Shown here piece by piece: positions 1 through 5,180 of a stretch of DNA of 7,915 nt. The notes beneath the pieces are model-generated. The model saw only the letters and a list, made by a program, of their open reading frames with translations. It was not told where the DNA came from and searched no databases. Every line of letters begins with the position of its first letter. Positions within the stretch are counted from its first letter, which is position 1. This DNA comes from a bacterium (GTDB taxonomy: Bacteria; SZUA-79; Acidulodesulfobacterales; Acidulodesulfobacteraceae). The position numbers were made by a program, and so were the translations under genes. The stretch spans positions 1 to 7,915 of the forward strand of contig JAJZLA010000058.1 in NCBI GenBank assembly GCA_021803845.1, given 5' to 3'.

Positions 1-828
1 CTTAAATATCCAATTTATATCAGAATCATTAAGTTGATTTGTATATTTAGATTTTAATTTTTCAAAATATTTAACATAAATAAAAAAATCCCTAATAACA
101 TCAAATATTCCTATATAAGAAGAAATGAACATAGCCGAACCAAAAATTGTCGCTAAAAAATAAAGCATTGTTAAAATTTTAGGAATTATTTTATTAATAT
201 TTTTTGAAAATATATAACTTCTAATGTAATAATTGTTTTTAAATATCACAGTTGGAACGTTAGTTCCTGATCTATTAGGAATACATTTAATACAACAATT
301 ATTTTTAAATATCACTCCCAATAGAATAATAAATATACAGCTACCTAAGAAAATTATTAATGGAAAAACGATATTCTTTATATTTTTCTCAAATAATTCC
401 TTTTCATTAAAATAAGGCTGTTTGTTTATTAATGTAGTTTTTTCATTTATTTTTATTAATCCTTCAGGAGCAAATACAACTAGTATTGTAGCTATTATAG
501 CGAAATAAGACATAACACCATTCAAGGCTTTAAATGTAAGCGGAATATAAAATAAAATTATGGAAAAATAAATGTAAGTCATAAGCCCAATTGTAGTAAA
601 AAATTTATGTTCCTTATATAATTCCAAATATGCCATAAACAGATAAAACAAAGGCACTAAAATTATATCTATTAAAATAAAATACGCAATATATTTTATG
701 GCAACATTTTTTGAACAAAAATGCAATAAAATTTTAGATAATAAAAATTCTACTACTATTATTATGCTTATAATTAAAACTAAATATTTTTTTTTATTTT
801 TACTTATAAAATCACGTATTGCTTTCAT
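1..828 (-). CDS. Multi-pass membrane protein, C-terminus cut by window edge
   Basis: I translated this minus-strand frame by hand. It is open for 276 codons from ATG at 828 to the window edge, with no stop. A TAAGG Shine-Dalgarno (836-840) lies 7 bases before the ATG. The product is strongly hydrophobic, with about six predicted membrane spans near residues 16-34, 46-70, 80-97, 104-121, 152-174 and 218-240. A basic N-terminus (MKAIRDFISKNKKKY) suggests a cytoplasmic start. Between spans 5 and 6 is a short polar loop with a CCIKC cysteine cluster (178-182). The gene is much more AT-rich than the transfer genes and contains an in-frame A9 run. It is divergent from the operon starting at 991. 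I do not recognise the family, and no enzymatic motif is apparent. The coding call is solid because such a long open frame has a good start site; the function is unknown. Confidence 0.8.
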   Translation of the reverse strand, partial: MKAIRDFISKNKKKYLVLIISIIIVVEFLLSKILLHFCSKNVAIKYIAYFILIDIILVPLFYLFMAYLELYKEHKFFTTIGLMTYIYFSIILFYIPLTFKALNGVMSYFAIIATILVVFAPEGLIKINEKTTLINKQPYFNEKELFEKNIKNIVFPLIIFLGSCIFIILLGVIFKNNCCIKCIPNRSGTNVPTVIFKNNYYIRSYIFSKNINKIIPKILTMLYFLATIFGSAMFISSYIGIFDVIRDFFIYVKYFEKLKSKYTNQLNDSDINWIFK

Positions 829-835
829 AAATTTA

Positions 836-840
836 CCTTA
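836..840 (-). promoter_or_regulatory. Shine-Dalgarno site of the left-edge membrane protein gene
   Basis: The sequence TAAGG on the minus strand lies 7 bases upstream of the ATG at 828. It fixes the start of a gene whose other end is outside the window. Confidence 0.6.
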
Positions 841-876
841 TTTAAAGTATAAATTAATTTTTAATATGTCTTATAC

Positions 877-908
877 ATTATATATCATAAAAACAAAAAA
901 AATATCAA
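877..908 (-). promoter_or_regulatory. Possible promoter for the left-edge gene
   Basis: On the minus strand a perfect TATAAT (882-877) is preceded by TTGATA (908-903). The spacing is 20 bases, longer than the ideal 17, and the intervening DNA is T-rich. The -10 element is convincing, but in such AT-rich DNA it could be chance. Its -35 region lies back to back with that of the rightward promoter at 912. Confidence 0.35.
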
Positions 909-911
909 TCC

Positions 912-940
912 TTGACTAAAACTTCCATAAAATATAAAAT
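912..940 (+). promoter_or_regulatory. Sigma70-type promoter of the three-gene operon
   Basis: TTGACT (912-917) is followed after exactly 17 bases by TAAAAT (935-940). Each hexamer matches the sigma70 consensus at five of six positions. A transcript would begin near 947 and leave a leader of about 45 bases before the TTG start at 991. No operator-like palindrome or riboswitch is evident in 829-990. Confidence 0.6.
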
Positions 941-977
941 TTTCTTGTTTCTTTTTATTTAAAAATATTTTAAAAAC

Positions 978-983
978 AAAGGA
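978..983 (+). promoter_or_regulatory. Shine-Dalgarno site that selects the TTG start at 991
   Basis: AAAGGA lies 7 bases before TTG at 991. This supports a TTG start over the in-frame ATG at 1069, which would remove a conserved-looking charged N-terminal helix. Confidence 0.55.
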
Positions 984-990
984 TAAGGCG

Positions 991-1623
991 TTGGAAACCG
1001 GAACAGCCGTAATTTATAGGGAACTAAACAATCATTTAAGGGAAGTCGACAGGAAGAGAGATCAGACTATGGATTTATACGTTAAGATTTCGCTTACGGC
1101 TTTATCTGGACTTGTTCTTTTGCAGACGTATAAAACTAAATTAAACGGCGAAGTATATTTTATAGCGTCGTTCGTTTTTGCGATAATATTCCTTTTTGGA
1201 CAGAGTATCCACAGGCAAATGGTAAGCGCAAGAAAATGGCACGTGGAATATTTAAACGCTATTATGATACTGCAATATTTAATCGTAAATAAGGAAAGCA
1301 ACGTAAAGAAAGTTTTCAAAGAAATAAAAAAGAAAGAACACCATTTCATAAAAAGCAAATATACGAGCAGGGCTTCTACTTTGACGCAATATTTTATAAT
1401 AATCAATATAATTACTACGCTCTATTTGCTTTTCGAGGCTACCAAATATCCCATATATGATTTTATAATAATATGCTTGATTTTAATTGCAATAGACGTT
1501 ATCTCGAATAAGAAATACGAAATAAAAACATTAAGTAAAGCCGAAAACGAATTCTGGAACCATCCCGAAAAAGTTTGGGGTTTATCGGGCGTAATAGAAA
1601 ATACGGAGATTCAAAATGACTGA
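991..1623 (+). CDS. Four-helix integral membrane protein, first gene of the cargo operon
   Basis: This 210-residue protein starts at TTG 991 behind AAAGGA. A polar helical N-terminus (residues 1-28, with REVDRKRD) leads into spans at about 29-47 and 54-73. A basic, probably cytoplasmic, linker of about 60 residues follows (74-132, with KEIKKKEHH). Two more spans lie at about 133-151 and 156-172, and the tail is charged. The two-hairpin layout with a long charged linker recalls small membrane proteins of the SLATT or RipA-like kind, but I see no diagnostic motif. An alternative start is ATG 1069, which has a purine-rich stretch at 1051-1060. The last 8 bases overlap the start of the metallo-hydrolase gene (ATGACTGA), so the two are very probably translated together. 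In defence operons such proteins often act as membrane effectors or anchors; that role here is inference. Confidence 0.85.
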   Translation: METGTAVIYRELNNHLREVDRKRDQTMDLYVKISLTALSGLVLLQTYKTKLNGEVYFIASFVFAIIFLFGQSIHRQMVSARKWHVEYLNAIMILQYLIVNKESNVKKVFKEIKKKEHHFIKSKYTSRASTLTQYFIIINIITTLYLLFEATKYPIYDFIIICLILIAIDVISNKKYEIKTLSKAENEFWNHPEKVWGLSGVIENTEIQND

Positions 1624-2413
1624 ACTTATACCTTTAGGCGTAAACGGATTTTTCCCTTTCAACGGAAGACAGACCGCCTGCTATTTAATTATAAAAGACG
1701 ATACGGTTATCGTTCTGGACGCCGGAACCGGCATAAGCGGACTTTTAACGGAAGAAATCAAAGAAAAAATAAAAGGCAAAGAAATTAATATCATACTTTC
1801 CCATTACCATTTAGACCATACTTGCGGACTGTCTTATTTGACGGGATTAAAACTCGACAGGAAAGTAAAAGTGTATTGCCCTTTATATCCGCTCGTAAAA
1901 GCAAAAAATATAAACGGACTTAAAAAAGTGCTTTCGCCGCCAATATTTTCTTTGAAATTTATAGATTTGCCAATGGAAGCAAAAGAAATAAACAGCGAGA
2001 GTTTTAAGATAGGAAAGATTAACGTAAAACTGCTAAGCCAGTATCACCCCGGCGGATCAGTAGGCATTAAAATCGATAACGAAATAGTATATATTACGGA
2101 TACGGTAGTTTCCGATAAAACCGCAAAATTCGCAAAGAACGCCAAATTGCTTCTTCACGAATTATGGATTACGGATAAAGAATTAAAAAACGCTCCCTTG
2201 GAAGCTGACGGCAAAAGACAGGACGAAAAGCATTCTTACGAATCCGGAGTAGTTAAAATAGCATTGGACTCAAAATGCGAAAGGGTTATGCCGATACATA
2301 TGACGCCTTGGAGAACTGAAAAAGAGATTAAGGAACTTGTAAGCAGGATGAATAAAAAAGGGGCTAATACGCTTTTTCCTAAAGAATTTAAGAGCGTTTA
2401 CTTAGGCAAATAA
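1616..2413 (+). CDS. Metallo-beta-lactamase-fold hydrolase, RNase Z/PhnP-like
   Basis: This 265-residue soluble protein has the full metal-binding set of the MBL fold. There is a DAGTG turn (35-39), the signature SHYHLDHT (62-69; H63, H65, D67, H68), H144 in QYHPGG, D162 in YITDT, and H228 in MPIHMTPW. HELW (181-184) and KHSYES (205-210) sit where the HEAT-like and His-Ser/Thr motifs occur in RNase Z, PhnP and related phosphodiesterases. This points to phosphodiester hydrolysis of RNA or cyclic nucleotides rather than to beta-lactam or thioester substrates. No RNase Z tRNA-binding exosite arm is obvious, and housekeeping tRNase Z is an unlikely identity for an accessory operon gene. There is no signal peptide, so it should be cytoplasmic. 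GGAG (1605-1608) lies 7 bases before the ATG, inside the upstream gene. The exact substrate is unknown. Confidence 0.9.
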   Translation: MTELIPLGVNGFFPFNGRQTACYLIIKDDTVIVLDAGTGISGLLTEEIKEKIKGKEINIILSHYHLDHTCGLSYLTGLKLDRKVKVYCPLYPLVKAKNINGLKKVLSPPIFSLKFIDLPMEAKEINSESFKIGKINVKLLSQYHPGGSVGIKIDNEIVYITDTVVSDKTAKFAKNAKLLLHELWITDKELKNAPLEADGKRQDEKHSYESGVVKIALDSKCERVMPIHMTPWRTEKEIKELVSRMNKKGANTLFPKEFKSVYLGK

Positions 2414-2418
2414 TAAAT

Positions 2419-3288
2419 ATGCATGATAAAATCAAGCAATGGTTTAAATTTTTTGAATATATAGGAAACATATATGCAGCAAGATATATGTATCCTGTAT
2501 GGAATGCTTATCCTAAATACTATGAAGACATATGGGACTCTTTATGTATATTTTTAGAGGGTTATGCATTTGAAAGACAGGGAGCAAGTCCTAATTATCA
2601 TCATGCCGCAATAGATTCTTTATTGAAGTATAAAAAAATTAATGAACAATTAAAATCAAATGAAGCGCCAAAAAAGATATGGGAAAATTTTTGCAAAATT
2701 CTTAACAACGATAAATTAAACAAACTTCGTAATCCGTTACTTTTTAGCAATTCAGAGAAATCTCCTTATTCGGTAATTACAATCGCAAAGACATTTAACA
2801 AACAAACCTTTTCCGAATATTTTGCGACAAAAATAAAAAACGATAAAATAAAAGATGCACATAATAAATTAAAAGAAATTCGCGGTGTGAGCGATAAAAT
2901 AGCATCTTTTTATCTTAGAGATTTAGTTTGCATAAAACAAATAGATTTAAGTAAAATTAATAATAATAGAGATTTATTACAACCAATAGATACTTGGGTT
3001 AAAGAAACATGTAAAGATTTATTTAATAATAACAATATTAAAAAAACTCAATTAGCGGAATGCATAACCAAAATATCTTTAAAATTTGAAATAAACCCGG
3101 AAAAAGTAAATATGGGAATGTGGTTTTTTGGAAGTAATATTGTGGAAAGCAAATATAGACTAAAAACATTACTTAAAAGCCATCCTGATAATAACGACTA
3201 TACCTGTGAAGCTAAAAAATTGTTAATGCAATATATCGATACAATTAAAGAAATATGTCAATTCAACGTCAACGATATTAATAACTAA
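2419..3288 (+). CDS. HhH-GPD DNA glycosylase-like protein
   Basis: The protein has 289 residues. An aromatic-rich helical N-terminal region (1-75, with LEGYAFERQG at 47-56) precedes a helix-hairpin-helix segment, LKEIRGVSDKIASFYLRDL (151-169). Then comes QPIDTWVKE (188-196). In HhH-GPD base-excision glycosylases the Lys of the GVxxK turn attacks the sugar and the downstream Asp activates it. Here K160 and D191 fill those positions, 31 residues apart. That spacing is nearer to archaeal AGOG-type 8-oxoguanine glycosylases than to OGG1. A final conserved-looking helix, NMGMWFFGSN (231-240), follows. No iron-sulphur cysteine cluster is seen. The likely role is removal of modified bases from DNA, possibly of invading DNA. 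The gene begins 5 bases after the hydrolase stop with only a weak, distant AGG. Its codons are clearly more AT-rich than those of its two operon partners, suggesting a different origin. Confidence 0.8.
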   Translation: MHDKIKQWFKFFEYIGNIYAARYMYPVWNAYPKYYEDIWDSLCIFLEGYAFERQGASPNYHHAAIDSLLKYKKINEQLKSNEAPKKIWENFCKILNNDKLNKLRNPLLFSNSEKSPYSVITIAKTFNKQTFSEYFATKIKNDKIKDAHNKLKEIRGVSDKIASFYLRDLVCIKQIDLSKINNNRDLLQPIDTWVKETCKDLFNNNNIKKTQLAECITKISLKFEINPEKVNMGMWFFGSNIVESKYRLKTLLKSHPDNNDYTCEAKKLLMQYIDTIKEICQFNVNDINN

Positions 3289-3362
3289 TCGTCGTCATGG
3301 TCTTTGCCAATAAAATACAAGAAAACTACCGAAACCGGTATGATAATTAACAATATAGTCAT
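3285..3362 (-). CDS. 25-residue single-span membrane peptide
   Basis: This short frame begins MTILLIIIPVSVVFLYFIG and ends in an acidic KDHDDD tail. It is one hydrophobic span followed by a charged C-terminus. The ATG (3362) is 8 bases past the TraW stop, with TAGG 4 bases before it, so reinitiation by ribosomes leaving traW is plausible. The stop (3285-3287) overlaps the stop of the convergent glycosylase gene. The pattern of a short hydrophobic MTILLxxIP start and an acidic end loosely resembles the CcoS/CydX class of oxidase-associated small proteins, but nothing nearby belongs to respiration. An unknown small membrane subunit of the transfer apparatus is equally possible. Confidence 0.5.
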   Translation of the reverse strand: MTILLIIIPVSVVFLYFIGKDHDDD

Positions 3363-3370
3363 TTAACCTA

Positions 3371-3799
3371 TTAACGCCTTTTTTCGCTAAGATGATACTG
3401 CTTCACATACACCGTCGTCCCTTCCTGCCATATTACGGACGGGACGGCTTTTAATTTAAACCTTTTTTGCAGATCCTTCATCCAGTAAAACACGGGTATT
3501 TTTAATTTTTGCTCAAGCCTGAAATAATTTCCTTCCGTTATCATAAACATAACGCCTAATTTGCCGAAATATTTGCTTTTTTCAAACCATTCAAGCTGTT
3601 TTTTAACTAAAGGATTAATCACTACGAGCGTGTACGGCAAATGGATATACCTCGTTATTTTAAACCTGAAACCCTTAGGATAAAGAACCTGCCCCTTAGA
3701 ATCGTAAATGTTATATTTAGTCGTGTAATACATATCCGGCGTAAATATTTCCGTTTTTTTTAGCGGAAGGCAAACGTACTTCCATAGAATAAGGTTCAT
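3371..3799 (-). CDS. traW: TraW C-terminal portion, out of frame with its N-terminal part
   Basis: From about 3753 leftward this frame encodes the second half of a TraW-like periplasmic pilus-assembly protein. Recognisable blocks are the TKYNIYDSKGQVLYPKG segment, INPL, a central GKLGVMFMITEGN strand region, and LKAVPSVIWQEGTTVYV near the C-terminus, where TraW-family proteins have a conserved Pro-Ser/Ala-Val motif. The nominal ATG at 3799 gives about 13 leading residues (MNLILWKYVCLPL) that merely read the wrong frame of the N-terminal half. Deleting one A in the tract at 3754-3761 joins this frame to the upstream one and gives a 210-residue protein, a normal TraW length. A GGGAGG (3809-3814) lies 9 bases before the ATG and might allow separate translation, but the product would lack a signal peptide. 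The family assignment is good; whether this piece is expressed is uncertain. Confidence 0.75.
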   Translation of the reverse strand: MNLILWKYVCLPLKKTEIFTPDMYYTTKYNIYDSKGQVLYPKGFRFKITRYIHLPYTLVVINPLVKKQLEWFEKSKYFGKLGVMFMITEGNYFRLEQKLKIPVFYWMKDLQKRFKLKAVPSVIWQEGTTVYVKQYHLSEKRR

Positions 3800-4004
3800 A
3801 ATTTATAACCTCCCGCTTTATTATTTTTTGGTATTTCTTCATATTTATGCGTTTTGCCCTTTCTTTAATTACCGCAAGCAGGTTTTTTTCGGCAAAAGGA
3901 TAAGTCCTTCCGTAAGTTCCCAAAACGACGGTCTTGGCAAAAGCGGTCAAAGGAAACAAAACTATAAAACTAACGGCTAATAATATTTTTGTAAATATAC
4001 GCAA
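3717..4004 (-). CDS. traW: TraW N-terminal portion with signal peptide
   Basis: It starts at TTG 4004, fixed by AGGAG (4011-4015) 6 bases upstream. The start lies inside the 3' end of traF, with a 35-base overlap. Residues 1-23 form a clear signal peptide ending LTAFA. The mature N-terminus, KTVVLGTYGRTYPFAEKN, is the typical TraW opening (leu-gly-x-x-gly, then tyr-pro-phe/ile-ala-glu), followed by a LLAVIKERA helix. In F-type systems TraW is a periplasmic protein needed for pilus extension and works with TraF, TraU and TrbC. After LPSAKK this frame runs into unrelated residues and stops at 3717, giving 95 residues in all. The rest of the family sequence continues in the +1 frame. As written the gene is broken; one base less in the A8 tract would repair it. 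Confidence 0.75.
   Translation of the reverse strand: MRIFTKILLAVSFIVLFPLTAFAKTVVLGTYGRTYPFAEKNLLAVIKERAKRINMKKYQKIIKREVINYEPYSMEVRLPSAKKNGNIYAGYVLHD
3754..3761 (-). other. A8 homopolymer at the traW frame break
   Basis: The coding strand reads GCTAAAAAAAACGG. With eight A's the N-terminal frame gives SAKKNGNIY and soon ends. With seven it gives SAKKTEIFTPDMYY and continues to the TraW C-terminus. The break therefore falls exactly at a run prone to sequencing, replication or transcription slippage. Confidence 0.75.
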
Positions 4005-4746
4005 TTTTATCTCCTATGGTCTGAATAGAATGAAGCCCTATAAACAAGACGTAATGCTTCAGTTTGCCTTTCTCGTTTAACACGAGATACGCTTCCGGAA
4101 GTTTTATTACGCCTAATGATTTAGCAGTGTTTTTATGGGCTATAGCGTTAATAAACATATACTTAAAGCCGTATTCTTCGTTGAATACTTTAAGGCGTTC
4201 TTCAGCCTGAGGAGTTACAGGGCTTGAAGGGTCGTAAAACATAACTATCACGGCCTTACGCCTTAATTTGGCGATTATTTTTACCCTTTCGTTGTGCGTT
4301 ATCTCTGATTTAATTATATTAGCGTAGGAGCTTGAACCTATGCCGTGGGAAGCGTAATAATCAAGCTGCGGATTTTTATACATTACGAGCCGCCATGTCC
4401 TCGCAAACTCTCTCGATTTATATGCGGCATAGTCCTGAGCGATAATGTAGTTTTTTACATCTTGATAGGAGTCGGGATTTCCTACGGCTATTAGTTTTAA
4501 TTTTTTGATATATGCTTTTAACTGGGTCGCCGACATTTTAGACAAAACCTTAACGGAAACGGTTAAAGGCTTTTTCCGTCTGTTTTTATTTTTTTTATGG
4601 GTTTTTTGATACCAGAACCAGCCGTAGCCTTTAGAATGAAAATACCAGCCGTTATCCGCCGTATTCGTATTTGCAAAAACCGAAACCGGAAAAAATAACG
4701 ACATTATCAATAATGATAATAATAGAACAATCTTTTTATCTGCCAT
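3970..4746 (-). CDS. traF: TraF, F-type conjugative pilus assembly protein
   Basis: This 258-residue exported protein has a signal peptide, residues 1-25 (ending FPVSVFA). The mature part opens with an aromatic cluster (GWYFHSKGYGWFWY, 33-46) typical of TraF. The family's middle helical block follows: LKLIAVGNPDSYQDVKNYI and FARTWRLVMYKNPQLDY, roughly 83-130. Residues 164-223 look like a thioredoxin fold, with FYDPSSPVTPQAE where redox-active members carry CxxC and with a cis-Pro-like LPEAY (216-220). The catalytic cysteines are absent, as in F-plasmid TraF, so a structural rather than disulphide-exchange role in the periplasm is likely. AGGAGC lies 6 bases before the ATG. The start overlaps the end of the DUF457 gene by 40 bases and the 3' end overlaps traW by 35, so the genes form one operon. 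Confidence 0.88.
   Translation of the reverse strand: MADKKIVLLLSLLIMSLFFPVSVFANTNTADNGWYFHSKGYGWFWYQKTHKKNKNRRKKPLTVSVKVLSKMSATQLKAYIKKLKLIAVGNPDSYQDVKNYIIAQDYAAYKSREFARTWRLVMYKNPQLDYYASHGIGSSSYANIIKSEITHNERVKIIAKLRRKAVIVMFYDPSSPVTPQAEERLKVFNEEYGFKYMFINAIAHKNTAKSLGVIKLPEAYLVLNEKGKLKHYVLFIGLHSIQTIGDKIAYIYKNIISR
4011..4015 (-). promoter_or_regulatory. Shine-Dalgarno site for the TTG start of traW
   Basis: AGGAG within the traF coding region lies 6 bases before TTG at 4004. It supports this unusual start codon and the long overlap between the two genes. Confidence 0.65.
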
Positions 4747-5180
4747 GAAATAGCTCCTAAATCGTTAAAATGAACCATTAAAATAGTAGAAAGCAAAAAC
4801 AGCGGAATCGTAAAATAAAGATATTCCCGAAGGCTTCCCACTTCTATCATATCAAGATGGACTTCCGTTTTAATCGGAAAAAGCGGTTCTAGTTTTTTAT
4901 AGTTGAAACTGTCTAAAACTATATGGCTTAAAACCCCGAACAAAAATGCTAAAGCTGCTATTCCGCCCAAATAATAGTAAATAACGAAAGAAAGAACATA
5001 GCCGAATAAAACGGTATGCGTAAAGCCCCTGTGCCCCCAGAAACTCCATTCGGAAGATTTTTTGTATAAAAAACGGTCTATATCGGGCAAAACGGAGCCG
5101 AGTATCGCAAAAGGAATACCGTATAAACCGAACAGAGTGCCGACGGCTATACCGCCTAATAAGTGGGTAGGCCTCGTCAT
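4707..5180 (-). CDS. DUF457/YdjM-type membrane-bound metal-dependent hydrolase
   Basis: This 157-residue membrane protein has the hallmark blocks of the YdjM/DUF457 family (LexA-regulated inner-membrane hydrolase-like proteins). They are THLLGG (5-10), GSVLPDIDR (28-36), HRGFTHT (50-56) and GVLSHIVLDSFN (82-93). The His and Asp residues H6, D33, D35, H50, H55, H86 and D90 are probable metal ligands. Membrane spans lie near 10-30, 57-80 and 120-137. The family is widespread but its physiological substrate is poorly known; some members are thought to act on phospholipids or lipid-linked compounds. The gene starts in an ATGA overlap with the traN stop and its end overlaps traF by 40 bases, so it is embedded in the transfer operon. 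It is not a standard part of F-type systems. A role in membrane or envelope remodelling during mating is inference. Confidence 0.85.
   Translation of the reverse strand: MTRPTHLLGGIAVGTLFGLYGIPFAILGSVLPDIDRFLYKKSSEWSFWGHRGFTHTVLFGYVLSFVIYYYLGGIAALAFLFGVLSHIVLDSFNYKKLEPLFPIKTEVHLDMIEVGSLREYLYFTIPLFLLSTILMVHFNDLGAISWQIKRLFYYYHY

Noticed and set aside
233..415. Plus-strand frame of 60 codons
   Set aside because: It is antisense to the continuous 276-codon minus-strand membrane gene and lacks a ribosome site.
698..919. Plus-strand frame of 73 codons
   Set aside because: It lies opposite the start of the minus-strand membrane gene and runs through its promoter region; the composition is that of AT-rich shadow translation.
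1062..1406. Minus-strand frame of 114 codons
   Set aside because: It is antisense within the four-span membrane protein gene, which has a promoter, ribosome site and overlapping downstream partner.
1616..2413. Housekeeping tRNase Z (rnz)
   Set aside because: The motifs fit the wider RNase Z/PhnP group, but no exosite arm is visible and the operon context is accessory.
3328..3341. Hairpin TACCG-loop-CGGTA as a terminator between convergent genes
   Set aside because: The stem is only 5 base pairs, with no T-run on either strand, and it lies inside the 25-codon frame.
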